Positions 52,465-62,275 of a DNA stretch of 64,000 nt are shown one piece after another. The notes beneath the pieces were generated by a model, which ran no database searches, was not told where the DNA came from, and was given only the letters and a program-made list of their open reading frames with translations. The stretch is taken from the NCBI GenBank assembly GCA_002377585.1, contig DFQC01000005.1:15481-79480 (forward strand), in the 5' to 3' direction. Numbering within the stretch: the first letter of the stretch is position 1; each line of letters begins with the position of its first letter. The position numbers and the translations under genes are program-made. The stretch comes from Anaerolineales bacterium UBA3499 (GTDB taxonomy: Bacteria; Chloroflexota; Anaerolineae; Anaerolineales; UBA11657).

Positions 52465-54792
52465 ATGACACTTGACCTAACTAGCTTACCGAAGATAGTT
52501 CGTCTGCAATTACGAATTAGACAATATCCCATTCTAGGCAAAGAAATCCGGAGAAAAATGCTGGATGAAATATTTCGTCGCGGAATCATAACTCCTGAGC
52601 AGATGGATAATGAGGTGCGTCAGAGATCTATCGAATCCCAAGAATTAGACGGTCAGAACAAATCCCTAACGAAAGAGCCAGCTGAGATATGGAAAATACG
52701 CACAAGTCATGTACGCGATTATCTTACTGAGTTTTACTTTGCTTACAATCTACCAATGTATTTGTTCGATAACATCGTTAATACACTTGTTAAGAACCGT
52801 GCTGGTAATAAAAGCACAGTAAGCGACATAACATATAACCCCGAAATGGCTCCTTTAGACCTATTAATGGATCATGGCAAACAAATAGAGTCTCTAAACC
52901 CTGACGATCAACAGATATTTTCTCACCACTTGGCAGAAATAATAGTAGTAGCCATCAAGACAGTAGTCAGTGATAGACTGGAGTTTGTAGGTACCGCTAG
53001 GAAATGGTTCACAATTCAAGACCTGTTCAACATACTTGACCGACGGATTGGCACAGGAAAAATAGGTGGCAAAGCAGCAGGTATTGAGCTAGCAAAAATT
53101 ATGATGCAAGGCGACAACCAACTTGCTAGCGAGATCAGTACACCTCAGTCGTATTTTGTTGCTACAGATGTATTTGATCAATTCAAAGACACAAATGAAC
53201 TCACGTGGGTTATGAACCAAAAATATAGATCGGCAGATGAGATTAGAGAACTGTATCCTACAATTAAAGATAGGTTTAATGCTGGTTCGTTCCCAAATGA
53301 CATTACTCAAGAACTACAAGATCTACTACAACGCCACAAAGGACAACCCATAATAGTAAGGTCATCCAGCCTATTAGAAGACTCTTATGGAACCTCCTTT
53401 GCAGGAAAATATCACAGCTATTTTTGCGCAAACCAAGCAAACGCCTCGGAAAACTTAGATTCACTGTCTAAAGCGATATCCAAAATATATGCGAGTGTTT
53501 ATAGTCCAGATGCGCTGCTCTATCGAAAGAAAATGGGATTATTAGATTACGACGAACGTATGGCAATACTAATCCAAGTAGTGGAGGGTGACATACATGG
53601 TAATTGGTATTATCCGCCAATTGCTGGAGTTGCTTTTAGCCAGAACCAATACCGGTGGACACCTCGCATTAATCCAGACGATGGATTAGTTCGTATGGTG
53701 TGTGGTCTTGGGACTCGCGCAGTGAACCAAACAACGGACTATGCACGAATGATCGCATTAAGTCACCCCAACATTCGCCCGGAGTCGGGAGCTAACGCTA
53801 TACAACATTACTCACAGAAAAAAATTGATGTTATTAATTTGAAGACTAATAGTTTCGAAACTCAATCAATAACAAAAATACTACATGGGAAACTTAAATG
53901 GTTAAGGCTTGTAGCTATGCAAATCGCCGATGATTATCTCAGCAAACTAATCACAATAAGTCCAAACATTGATTCTAAAACACTGGTGTTGACCTTTGAC
54001 CAGCTGTTAGAACAAACCAATTTTGTTTCGCAAATCAAGAGAATGCTACAGTATCTATCTAGACACTATAATGCAGCAGTAGATATTGAGTTCACCACCA
54101 AAATTGAATATAAGGAAAATAAACCAATAGCATCAATCTGTCTAGTGCAATGCAGACCACAAAGTCTTCGTACCGAAAATTCACCTGTAACAATACCGGC
54201 CGACCTACATAAAACACAAATCGTATTCAAATCTCACGGCATGGTCCAAGATGCACAGGTAGACAAAATAAGATTTGTAGTAATTGTACCAATCAGCGCA
54301 TACGACTCCATTACAGATCCCACCCGAAAAACTCAAGTCGCTAGAATAATCGGACGACTCAACCACACACTGCGAGAAGAGAGATTTGTGCTAATCGGAC
54401 CACACCGATGGGGGAGCAGCAACCCAGACTTAGGGGTCAAGGTGACTTATGCAGATGTGCACAACACTAAGATGCTAATTGAGCTGGTACCAGACAGTGG
54501 ACGCAAGACAAGTGAACCATCATATGGAACTCATTTTTTTCAAGATCTGGTTGAAGCTAACATATATCCACTAGCGATTAATCTAACACAAGATGAAGCT
54601 TACTTTGATGAATCAATGTTTAGCGATTCTCCAAACTTGCTTGCCAAACTTAGCCCCAAAGATGCAAGCTATGCTGATTTAGTCAAAATATATGATATTC
54701 AAGAAATTACTAATGGCAACACACTAAGTGTAGTAATGGTCTCAAGCACGGAAAAATCAGTGGGGTTCATAAGTAATACTAACAAGAAGTAA
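52465..54792 (+). CDS. PEP/pyruvate-binding-domain protein without phosphohistidine domain
   Basis: A 775-residue protein whose central part (~190-450) matches the ATP-grasp-like nucleotide-binding domain of PEP synthase and pyruvate phosphate dikinase: GTGKIGGKAAGIELAK, IIVRSSSLLEDSYGTSFAGKY, and GVAFSQNQYRWTPR. The swivelling phosphohistidine domain and the PEP-binding TIM barrel are missing. N- (~1-180) and C-terminal (~560-775; HRWGSSNPDLGV, SYGTHFFQDL) regions are unlike PEP synthase. It probably phosphorylates or activates something with ATP, but I cannot name its substrate. Start is 16 bases after the PGI/PMI stop. Confidence 0.72.
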   Translation: MTLDLTSLPKIVRLQLRIRQYPILGKEIRRKMLDEIFRRGIITPEQMDNEVRQRSIESQELDGQNKSLTKEPAEIWKIRTSHVRDYLTEFYFAYNLPMYLFDNIVNTLVKNRAGNKSTVSDITYNPEMAPLDLLMDHGKQIESLNPDDQQIFSHHLAEIIVVAIKTVVSDRLEFVGTARKWFTIQDLFNILDRRIGTGKIGGKAAGIELAKIMMQGDNQLASEISTPQSYFVATDVFDQFKDTNELTWVMNQKYRSADEIRELYPTIKDRFNAGSFPNDITQELQDLLQRHKGQPIIVRSSSLLEDSYGTSFAGKYHSYFCANQANASENLDSLSKAISKIYASVYSPDALLYRKKMGLLDYDERMAILIQVVEGDIHGNWYYPPIAGVAFSQNQYRWTPRINPDDGLVRMVCGLGTRAVNQTTDYARMIALSHPNIRPESGANAIQHYSQKKIDVINLKTNSFETQSITKILHGKLKWLRLVAMQIADDYLSKLITISPNIDSKTLVLTFDQLLEQTNFVSQIKRMLQYLSRHYNAAVDIEFTTKIEYKENKPIASICLVQCRPQSLRTENSPVTIPADLHKTQIVFKSHGMVQDAQVDKIRFVVIVPISAYDSITDPTRKTQVARIIGRLNHTLREERFVLIGPHRWGSSNPDLGVKVTYADVHNTKMLIELVPDSGRKTSEPSYGTHFFQDLVEANIYPLAINLTQDEAYFDESMFSDSPNLLAKLSPKDASYADLVKIYDIQEITNGNTLSVVMVSSTEKSVGFISNTNKK

Positions 54793-54842
54793 ATTGTGTT
54801 ATGTAACTACTTTTATAGGAACAAACTAAACAATACAACCTA

Positions 54843-55784
54843 ATGTCAGCTTCTAATAGTACAAACAGGATAGTAACAATATATACTGATGGTGCCTGTG
54901 ATCCAAATCCCGGACCAGGAGGATGGGCGGCAATACTCCTGTTTGGTACACACAGAAAAGAAATTTACGGTAATGTAGAAAAGACCACCAATAACCGTAT
55001 GGAACTTCAAGCAACCATAGAGGCTTTACGTTACCTTAAATCATCCTCTGTGGTTGAACTATACACTGATTCAGAATACATCCAAAAAGGAATTACTAAA
55101 TGGATGACTATGTGGCAAGCACGAGGCTGGCGTACAAGCAAGAAGCGACCAGTTGCAAATCAGGATCTTTGGCTAGAACTAGTCAGTGTAATGAAACAAC
55201 ATGAAGTAGTTTGGAAGTGGGTGAAAGGACACTCGGGAAACCCTCTAAATGAAGAGGTTGATACCTTAGCACGAAAATCTATATCGAGTATTAACCAAAA
55301 CAACGTGGGTGATTCAATTCGTGCATTTACCGGTGCTTCTTGTATAGGGACTACAGGTCCAGGGGGGTGGACAGTATTATTGCTTCAAAACCAAGCAGTA
55401 AAAGTACTTTCAGGACAAGAGAAAATAACTACAGCCAATAGAATGCAACTCTTCTCCGCAGCACAAGCGATGAAGTCAGCACCAATTGCCAAACCCCTAG
55501 ATATCTACACTACATCAAAGTATGTGCATCAAGGAGCTAGTAACTGGTTATCTAATTGGAGAACACAAGACTGGAAAACAAAATCAGGTGATACTGTAAA
55601 AAACCTGGATATGTGGAAACCCATCTCGCTAGATATTGACAGACTAGACATAAATTGGCACCTATGTAGCTCCAATAAGCCCATACCAGAAATGGACGCA
55701 GCACATTATCTGGCTAAAAATGCAGCATTAGGCAGTACCAACGATGAACTTAGAAAGTTGCTCGAGACCAAATATCAAATATAA
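54843..55784 (+). CDS. rnhA: Ribonuclease HI with a degenerate second RNase H domain
   Basis: A 313-residue protein of two RNase H folds. The N-terminal domain (~8-148) is complete: D16 in YTDGACDPNPGPGGW, E54 in NNRMELQA, D76 in LYTDSEYI, H130 in KGHSGNP, D140 in EEVDTLA. It should cleave RNA in RNA-DNA hybrids. The second (~158-305) aligns along its length (GPGGW, NRMQL, IYTTSKY, NWLSNWRTQDWKT), but has G, Q and T at the first three acidic sites (164, 202, 224). It is probably inactive and may help bind hybrid or dimerise. Confidence 0.93.
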   Translation: MSASNSTNRIVTIYTDGACDPNPGPGGWAAILLFGTHRKEIYGNVEKTTNNRMELQATIEALRYLKSSSVVELYTDSEYIQKGITKWMTMWQARGWRTSKKRPVANQDLWLELVSVMKQHEVVWKWVKGHSGNPLNEEVDTLARKSISSINQNNVGDSIRAFTGASCIGTTGPGGWTVLLLQNQAVKVLSGQEKITTANRMQLFSAAQAMKSAPIAKPLDIYTTSKYVHQGASNWLSNWRTQDWKTKSGDTVKNLDMWKPISLDIDRLDINWHLCSSNKPIPEMDAAHYLAKNAALGSTNDELRKLLETKYQI

Positions 55785-55795
55785 CCCCTTTTCTA

Positions 55796-56308
55796 TTAAT
55801 TGGACATTTGTCTTTTGCCCACAATCTGAACGAATGTTTTTTGGAGCTTTATGTATGTTACGCCAATTTCCTCAGGTAATACACGCGTCTCAGCAATGCT
55901 GGTCATAAAATTGGTGTCGCCAGACCACCTAGGTAAGACATGCGTATGCACATGATCTGGAACTCCTGCGCCAGCTGCTGAACCCATATTGACACCAATA
56001 TTAAACCCATCAGGATTATATTCACATCGTAATGTTTTCACACACACCTGAGTTATAACAGCTAATTCTGTAACAGCAGCCTCTGACAACTCATCTATAG
56101 ATGACAAATGTGCTATAGGAGCAATTAACAAATGTCCATTACTATAGGGATACTTATTTAGCATCACGAAAGTATGATCGCCTTTATAGATAATTAAATT
56201 TTCTACAGATGGCGCCTTATCAATGTTTATACAAAATAAACATCCTGTCACTGGATCAACATCCCCACGAAGATAGTCCATACGCCAAGGTGCCCACAAT
56301 GTCTTCAT
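55796..56308 (-). CDS. HIT-family nucleotide hydrolase/phosphorylase
   Basis: A 170-residue histidine-triad protein. MKTLWAPWRMDYL and GCLFC start the family's Ap4A-phosphorylase/adenylyltransferase-like branch, NKYPYSNGHLLIAP lies in the middle, and the catalytic triad is HVHTHVLPRW. Likely substrates are dinucleoside polyphosphates or AMP conjugates. It faces birA across a 63-base divergent gap and converges on the RNase H gene with 11 bases between stops. Confidence 0.92.
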   Translation of the reverse strand: MKTLWAPWRMDYLRGDVDPVTGCLFCINIDKAPSVENLIIYKGDHTFVMLNKYPYSNGHLLIAPIAHLSSIDELSEAAVTELAVITQVCVKTLRCEYNPDGFNIGVNMGSAAGAGVPDHVHTHVLPRWSGDTNFMTSIAETRVLPEEIGVTYIKLQKTFVQIVGKRQMSN

Positions 56309-56371
56309 TATTTAACATTCTACCAGTTTCAAACCATTTGACGTGCACAAATAGACCTTTAGAATATAGAT

Positions 56372-57166
56372 ATGAACTATAGAGACACTTTTTCATACAC
56401 AACCATTTCTGAATCGCTAGTCGATGAACACTTCGGTCGTCCACTGTATTACTACAATACAATTGGCTCGACAAACATCGAGGCTAAAATCCTGGCAACA
56501 AGTGGATCTCCAGAAGGCACACTAATAGTAGCCGATGAACAAACAGCAGGACGGGGTCGTTTTAATCGCCATTGGTCAACGCCTAAAGGTAGTGGCCTAG
56601 CTGTCAGCTTCATACTTAAATCTAGACTGTCAAACCCTCAGATTAGCCAAATGCCAATGCTTGGCAGTCTAGCAACCGCATACGCAATTGAACAGTTATG
56701 CAATACGTCCCCTCAACTTAAATGGCCTAATGACGTCTGGATTGAACAGAAAAAAATTGCTGGGATATTAGTAGAAACAAGTTATACCAAAAACTTACCT
56801 GAGTGGCTAATATTGGGTATAGGCGTCAATGTAAATTCTGCACCTCTGAAAGTTACGAACCCTTATTACGATACATCATGCTTAGCAGACATAATAGGAC
56901 ATAAAGTTGATCGGGTAAATCTTCTACAGCGATTGGTGCACAATGTGGGATTGCTATACAACAAATTGGAAAAAAACTCTATCAGAAAGGAGTGGCAGAA
57001 GCGTATGCTCTGGAAAAATCAACACATAGAAGTTATTGATTCCGACCAAAACCCAATTGAAGGTATAGCTTTAGGTATAGAACCAAACGGAGCTCTACTC
57101 TTACAACTACTCAGCGGAGAACATGTCAACATTTACAGTGGAGAAATAAGATTGAGGTCAAACTAG
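56372..57166 (+). CDS. birA: Biotin-[acetyl-CoA carboxylase] ligase (no DNA-binding domain)
   Basis: A 264-residue class I biotin protein ligase. STNIEAK, the biotinyl-AMP loop TAGRGRFNRHW, and KWPNDVWIEQKKIAGILVET are complete; a short C-terminal SH3-like domain ends the protein (EGIALGIEPNGALLL). The winged-helix N-terminal domain of E. coli BirA is missing, so it does not act as a repressor. It charges biotin carboxyl carrier proteins. The start ATG is preceded by no strong ribosome site. Confidence 0.94.
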   Translation: MNYRDTFSYTTISESLVDEHFGRPLYYYNTIGSTNIEAKILATSGSPEGTLIVADEQTAGRGRFNRHWSTPKGSGLAVSFILKSRLSNPQISQMPMLGSLATAYAIEQLCNTSPQLKWPNDVWIEQKKIAGILVETSYTKNLPEWLILGIGVNVNSAPLKVTNPYYDTSCLADIIGHKVDRVNLLQRLVHNVGLLYNKLEKNSIRKEWQKRMLWKNQHIEVIDSDQNPIEGIALGIEPNGALLLQLLSGEHVNIYSGEIRLRSN

Positions 57167-57276
57167 CGCATCGAATATCTTAGGTGTGAATTTGCCAGGA
57201 TTTTGTACGTAAAATTTTGCCAATTACATGATGACATTGTACACTCATTCCAAATATAGATAAGGAACAACAATTA

Positions 57277-58395
57277 ATGAACAATGAATACCAATTCATC
57301 AAAGAAATACGTGAGCAACCGCACAAGATTTCCGAGAGCTTAATGCATGCAGACGAGAATCTCAAAGATATCGCTGAACGTTACTCACAAATAATTGACC
57401 GTGTAATCATGGTTGGATGTGGAGACCCTTACATGCTCGGTATCGGAGCCACATACGCATTTGAAAAATGGGCACAATTACCATCTGAGTCAATAGAAGC
57501 AGCAGAGTTTGTCAGTTATCGCCACAACTTAATAAATGAACGCACATTAGTAATTCTGATATCATCATCCGGTAAAACCGTTAAGGTAATTGATGCAGCT
57601 CGCCTAGCGGCACAAAAAGGGGCTCCAAGATTCTCGCTAACTAACCTTAATCCAAGTCCAATAACCGATGAAACTGATGAGGTGATTCACACGCAAGCCG
57701 GATGGTCCGATTCGTTTCCAACCAAGCAAACCACCACTGCACTGGCGAACCTATATGCACTAGCATTACATATGGCTGAAGCTCGAAAAACTTATTCCGA
57801 TCAGCACATTGCTATGCTGCGACAGGAACTTTATTCTGATATACCCAATGCAATTGCTGAATCACTCAAACTAGAGTCTCAAATGAAAGAACTAGCTGAA
57901 AATCTGATTACGGCGCCTATCTACACTTTCATTGGATCGGGACCCAACTGGCCAACAGCACAACTGGCAGCCGCTAAAATGAAAGAGACCAGTCAGAGTC
58001 GTGCTGAATCCACTAATCTGGAGGAATATGCTCATCTTCATGCTCTATCATTAAGTGACGATGACCCTGTATTCGTTATAACGCGACCCGGAGATATCGG
58101 AGAGCGCGATAGACTAGTAAGTCAACACGTCAAAACCAATCATGGCCAAATCATCGTCATTGGTACTGCACAAGATAAAGAATTGTGGACAGACTTGGAA
58201 GCTAAATATTACACCGTGCCTGAACATAGTGAAATGTTTGGACCTCTGGTTGCTTGGATTCCCCTACAACTGTTTGCATACTTTACTGCAATAGCAAAGA
58301 ATCGTAACCCTGATAGACCACCAGAGCGGGGTCCAATGGACTTTTTGCAAAAAATTATTTACACAAGCATGCTAGAAGGCTGGTTTGATCGTTAA
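57277..58395 (+). CDS. SIS-domain sugar isomerase/deaminase (GlmS isomerase-like, no glutaminase)
   Basis: A 372-residue protein with two SIS domains like the isomerase half of GlmS and like AgaS/FrlB. VIMVGCGDPYMLGIGATYAFEKW, LISSSGKTVKVIDAA, TKQTTTALANLYALALH, then FIGSGPNWPTAQLAAAKMKE and EEYAHLHALSL. No N-terminal glutaminase exists, so it is probably a sugar-phosphate deaminase, deglycase or isomerase. The PfkB kinase gene starts 20 bases later and probably supplies or uses its phosphorylated sugar. Confidence 0.85.
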   Translation: MNNEYQFIKEIREQPHKISESLMHADENLKDIAERYSQIIDRVIMVGCGDPYMLGIGATYAFEKWAQLPSESIEAAEFVSYRHNLINERTLVILISSSGKTVKVIDAARLAAQKGAPRFSLTNLNPSPITDETDEVIHTQAGWSDSFPTKQTTTALANLYALALHMAEARKTYSDQHIAMLRQELYSDIPNAIAESLKLESQMKELAENLITAPIYTFIGSGPNWPTAQLAAAKMKETSQSRAESTNLEEYAHLHALSLSDDDPVFVITRPGDIGERDRLVSQHVKTNHGQIIVIGTAQDKELWTDLEAKYYTVPEHSEMFGPLVAWIPLQLFAYFTAIAKNRNPDRPPERGPMDFLQKIIYTSMLEGWFDR

Positions 58396-58415
58396 TGTTA
58401 GAAAGACAATAAATT

Positions 58416-59360
58416 ATGTCAGCATCACAAGAGTTTGACTTAGTTGCATTAGGATGTACTACTCTCGAATTACTGTCCTGGGTTGATAGATATCCAGGAG
58501 CTAGTGATGGAATTCACACGGACAAACAATTGTGGACCGGTGGCGGCATGAGTGGCAACCTAGCTCATGCCGTAGCTCAACTGGGAGGACAAGTAGCATT
58601 ACTAGCTGCAACTGGAAGTGATAGTATCGGGGATAGAATGATAGACCAACTAAGGGTAGCAGGAGTCAATGTTGAATATCTCTTGAGAAGAGACAACACT
58701 TTGTCACAACTAACTGTACTCATGGTAACTTCTGATTTAAAACGAGCCGGCCTAGTAATAACTTTACCGGCAGATTTACAGATCAAATCTTCCGAGATTC
58801 CAGATGATCTTCTGAAATCTGCTAGGGTATTCTTCACTGACATGGATCCAGCAAACACCGCTATTGACGTATCTGGTCGAGCAAAGGCATTAGGTATTCC
58901 AGTAGCATATGATCTACAAATGGCCCCTGAACGCATAAACATCCCAGAGCATGCCAGAAACATCAACAAAATGCTTGATTTGTCAGACTATCTATTTGCA
59001 GACGAAGAAAATTTTCTTATGTGGGGAAATTATTCTGACCTGTCTACAGCAATCTCTGAAGTTTTGCACAAACACCCCGAAATGACTTTGCTTATTACTC
59101 AAGGTTCGGACGGTTCAGTAGTAGCAACGCAAAAACAAACCATCGAAATAAATGCGTTTCCTATAGATGTAGTGGACTCTATAGGAGCAGGAGACGCATA
59201 TCATGCCACCTTTTTGTATACCCATATTGCACTAGGTTGGTCTGTAAAAAAAGCTTGTATATATGGATCAGCGGCAGCATCTCTATCATGCACAAAAGCC
59301 GGCGCAAGAGATGGTCTACCTACTCTTGAAGAAATAGATTATTTTGTAAATAGATCTTAA
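58416..59360 (+). CDS. PfkB-family carbohydrate kinase
   Basis: A 314-residue ribokinase-like kinase. GGGMSGNLAHAVAQLGGQVALL is the N-terminal PfkB signature; DSIGAGDAYHATFLY is the C-terminal one with the catalytic aspartate and anion hole. FTDMDP and FADEENF lie between. Likely substrates are a sugar or modified hexose; its pairing with the SIS enzyme suggests that they process one unusual sugar. Length is normal. Confidence 0.9.
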   Translation: MSASQEFDLVALGCTTLELLSWVDRYPGASDGIHTDKQLWTGGGMSGNLAHAVAQLGGQVALLAATGSDSIGDRMIDQLRVAGVNVEYLLRRDNTLSQLTVLMVTSDLKRAGLVITLPADLQIKSSEIPDDLLKSARVFFTDMDPANTAIDVSGRAKALGIPVAYDLQMAPERINIPEHARNINKMLDLSDYLFADEENFLMWGNYSDLSTAISEVLHKHPEMTLLITQGSDGSVVATQKQTIEINAFPIDVVDSIGAGDAYHATFLYTHIALGWSVKKACIYGSAAASLSCTKAGARDGLPTLEEIDYFVNRS

Positions 59361-59450
59361 CATTAGAAGATTATGTTGCAACAAAATAGATGGTAGAATA
59401 ATTACAATTCTGACTACTCCAATAGCTATAATTGAGGATTTTAAAAACCT

Positions 59451-59750
59451 ATGGCATCAACTATATCAACTAATGAAGTAGTGCGGATAGCACAACTTGC
59501 ACGCCTGCATTTGACAAAAGATGAGATAAAGTCATTCAGCAAGGACCTCTCCGAGATATTGAACTACATGCATCAGATTAACAAAGTAGATGTATCTAAT
59601 GTCCGTCCAACTGACAATATGCTAGTCTCGAACACAGTATTGAGACCGGATGTAGCCCAAGAATCTCTTTCTCTTGACCAACTACTCAACAACGCTACTG
59701 AAGTTAATAATGGCTATTTCAGTGTACCACCTATACTAGGTAAAGATTGA
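59451..59750 (+). CDS. gatC: Aspartyl/glutamyl-tRNA amidotransferase subunit C
   Basis: A 99-residue GatC. ARLHLTKDEIKSFSKDLSEILNY and DVSNVRPTDN are typical, and the C-terminal FSVPPIL wraps GatA. It is the small scaffold of GatCAB, which turns Asp/Glu-tRNA into Asn/Gln-tRNA. gatA follows by 30 bases. A TATAAT (59427-59432) lies just upstream without a convincing -35. Confidence 0.94.
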   Translation: MASTISTNEVVRIAQLARLHLTKDEIKSFSKDLSEILNYMHQINKVDVSNVRPTDNMLVSNTVLRPDVAQESLSLDQLLNNATEVNNGYFSVPPILGKD

Positions 59751-59780
59751 TACAGTGATATACAACAAATCTGCCAGAGA

Positions 59781-61277
59781 ATGTATGCTATGGACTTAGC
59801 TTTCCAATCCTTAGCCATGGTATCTGATTTGCTTAGTACTGGTGATATAACTAGTGTTGAACTAACTGAAGCATGTCTCACTCAAATTAATTCATCCGAG
59901 TCGAAATTAAACGCATTTGTAACTATAAGCTCTGACTTAGCTATGCAGCAAGCAACCAATGCTGACATTACTTGGCAGAACTGGATAAATGGAAAGTCTA
60001 ATAAAAAACCATCACCATTAAATGGTGTCCCCTTGGCTATAAAAGATGTTATCTGTGTTTCTAATATTGTTGCTACTGCCGGCTCAAAAATGCTAGAAGA
60101 ATTTGTGCCGCCTTATGACTCAACCGCTAGTGAACGTTTAAGAGATGCTGGTGCAATTTTTTTGGGGAAAACAAACACTGATGAGTTCGCAATGGGTTCC
60201 TCTACCGAAAACTCAGCATTTGGACCAACACACAATCCATGGGATATCACTCGTGTTCCCGGAGGTTCATCCGGGGGAAGTGCAGCTGCCGTGTCTGCCG
60301 GAATGACTTATGGTGCACTAGGTACAGATACAGGCGGCAGCGTTAGACAGCCAGCAGCAATGTGTGGGGTCGTTGGACTCAAACCCACTTATGGACGTGT
60401 ATCTCGATATGGTCTAATAGCATTTGGCTCATCTCTTGATCAAATCGGTACACTAACTAGAACTGTGAAGGACGCAGCTTTGTTGCTGCAAGTTATTTCA
60501 GGCCAAGACCTCAAGGACTCAACCACGCTTCAAAAGAAGCCGCCCAACTATCTAGAGGTGCTAGCAAAAACAGACAATCTAATAGGTATCCGTGTGGGCA
60601 TTGAGGAAGAAAACACAATGGGTTCCTTACAACCTGAAGTAGAAAAATCAGTGCAAGACACAATTAAAACACTCAAACATCTAGGTGCAGAAATAGTACC
60701 CGTGCAATTGCCACACACTAAACATGCCCTAGAAGCATACTACCTAATAGCAAATGCCGAGGCATCTGCCAATTTAGCTCGCTACGATGGCATACGATTT
60801 GGACGGCGTCAAACTGGCAAAAATTTATGGGAAACTTACATTGATACAAGAAGCAAGGGTTTTGGTGAAGAGGTCAAACGACGTATCATGTTAGGTACTT
60901 ATGCACTTACTGCAGGTTATTATGAGGATTATTATTTGCATGCACAGAAAGTACGTAGATTAGTCCAAAAGGACTTTGCACAAGCTTTCTCAAAAGTGGA
61001 CGTAATTGTTGGTCCAGTCACACCCACAACAGCATTTAAAATAGGAGAAAAGATTGAAGACCCATTACAAATGTATCTCTCTGATATATTTACATTGTCG
61101 GGAAATTTGGCTGGAATACCAGGAATATCACTACCCTGTGGATTCGACCAAAATGGTCTCCCTATAGGAGCGCAGTTGCTTGGTCCCGCATGTGGCGAGG
61201 AACAATTGTTAACCATTGCCCACATATATCAGCAAGCTACAGATTGGCATAAACACATTCCTCGATTGGAGTATTAA
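59781..61277 (+). CDS. gatA: Aspartyl/glutamyl-tRNA amidotransferase subunit A
   Basis: A 498-residue glutaminase subunit of the amidotransferase. The triad lysine is in PLAIKDVICV, GGSSGGSAAAVSAG gives the cis-serine and GTDTGGSVRQPAAMCG the nucleophile. PTYGRVSRYGLIAFGSSLDQIG and RRIMLGTYALTAGYYEDYY are GatA hallmarks. gatB is not adjacent and is not in the window. ATG at 59790 is an alternative start. A sugar nucleotidyltransferase starts one base after the stop. Confidence 0.95.
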   Translation: MYAMDLAFQSLAMVSDLLSTGDITSVELTEACLTQINSSESKLNAFVTISSDLAMQQATNADITWQNWINGKSNKKPSPLNGVPLAIKDVICVSNIVATAGSKMLEEFVPPYDSTASERLRDAGAIFLGKTNTDEFAMGSSTENSAFGPTHNPWDITRVPGGSSGGSAAAVSAGMTYGALGTDTGGSVRQPAAMCGVVGLKPTYGRVSRYGLIAFGSSLDQIGTLTRTVKDAALLLQVISGQDLKDSTTLQKKPPNYLEVLAKTDNLIGIRVGIEEENTMGSLQPEVEKSVQDTIKTLKHLGAEIVPVQLPHTKHALEAYYLIANAEASANLARYDGIRFGRRQTGKNLWETYIDTRSKGFGEEVKRRIMLGTYALTAGYYEDYYLHAQKVRRLVQKDFAQAFSKVDVIVGPVTPTTAFKIGEKIEDPLQMYLSDIFTLSGNLAGIPGISLPCGFDQNGLPIGAQLLGPACGEEQLLTIAHIYQQATDWHKHIPRLEY

Positions 61278-61278
61278 T

Positions 61279-62268
61279 ATGAAAATTATTATCCCTTTAG
61301 CTGGTTTCGGTAGTAGATTAAGACCTCACACATTTAGCAGACCTAAACCATTAATGAACGTTGCCGGAACACCTGTCATTGGTCATGTACTTAATATGTT
61401 CAAAGACATGGAAGTGGAGGAGTTTATTTTTGTTACCGGCTACATGGGTGATCAAATACAAGAACACATTAGCAAAACATACCCTAATACGAACGTACGA
61501 TTTTTGGAGCAACAACAACTTGATGGACAGTCTCCAGCTATTCTTCTAGCAAAAGATTTCGTGAATGGACCCGTGCTGATAGGTTTCGCTGACACTATCG
61601 TAGAAACAGACCTGGCCACAATCAATACTGCAACAGATGAAGCAATTGCCTGGGTAAAACAGGTGCCGGACCCAAGACGTTTCGGTGTGGTAGTTAAGAA
61701 TTCTGATGGATATGTAACACAAATAATTGAAAAACCTGAGTCAATGAATAACAATTTAGCTGTTGTAGGGTTTTATTATCTTAGAGACAGCCAGATGCTC
61801 ATGAGTGCAATTGAACAACAAATCAATAACGATACGCAAACTAAGGGAGAGTACTATTTAGCAGATGCTATGCAGATATTGTTAGACCAAGGTTTAAAAA
61901 TGCAAGCGAAAGAAGTGGAAATTTGGAAAGATTGTGGTAAACCAGAAAGTCTACTAGAAACGAACAAATATCTTCTTGAGCATGGACATGATAACAGTCC
62001 GCAAGTGCAGGTTGAAGGATTTGTAATAGTACCACCCGTAAACATTCATGTTGATGCGAAAATAACCAACTCAGTAATTGGACCACATGCCACAATAGGT
62101 GCAGATTGTATTATTACATCTTCAATTATAAAAGATTCAATTATCGAGCAGGGTGCGCAGATTGAAGACACTGTACTGACACAATCCTTGATTGGTCGCT
62201 ATGCCACAGTGAAAGGAAAATCCAGTACGTTTAATATAGGTGACCAATCTGAAGTTGGGTTTGAATAA
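61279..62268 (+). CDS. Sugar-1-phosphate nucleotidyltransferase with left-handed beta-helix end
   Basis: From ATG 61279 a 329-residue enzyme. MKIIIPLAGFGSRLRPHTFS holds the nucleotide-binding GxGxRLxPxT loop and RPKPLMNVAGTPVIGH the catalytic lysine. EYYLADAMQ is typical of glucose-1-P thymidylyl/uridylyl-type enzymes. The C-terminus (~250-329) has hexapeptide-like turns (ITNSVIGPHATIGADCIIT). It makes an NDP-sugar for glycan synthesis. A longer frame from 61216 would overlap gatA by 60 bases and lacks family similarity in the extra residues. Confidence 0.9.
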   Translation: MKIIIPLAGFGSRLRPHTFSRPKPLMNVAGTPVIGHVLNMFKDMEVEEFIFVTGYMGDQIQEHISKTYPNTNVRFLEQQQLDGQSPAILLAKDFVNGPVLIGFADTIVETDLATINTATDEAIAWVKQVPDPRRFGVVVKNSDGYVTQIIEKPESMNNNLAVVGFYYLRDSQMLMSAIEQQINNDTQTKGEYYLADAMQILLDQGLKMQAKEVEIWKDCGKPESLLETNKYLLEHGHDNSPQVQVEGFVIVPPVNIHVDAKITNSVIGPHATIGADCIITSSIIKDSIIEQGAQIEDTVLTQSLIGRYATVKGKSSTFNIGDQSEVGFE

Positions 62269-62275
62269 AAAAACC

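Noticed and set aside
57277..58395. Glucosamine-6-phosphate synthase GlmS
   Set aside because: The N-terminal glutaminase domain with its catalytic Cys is entirely absent.
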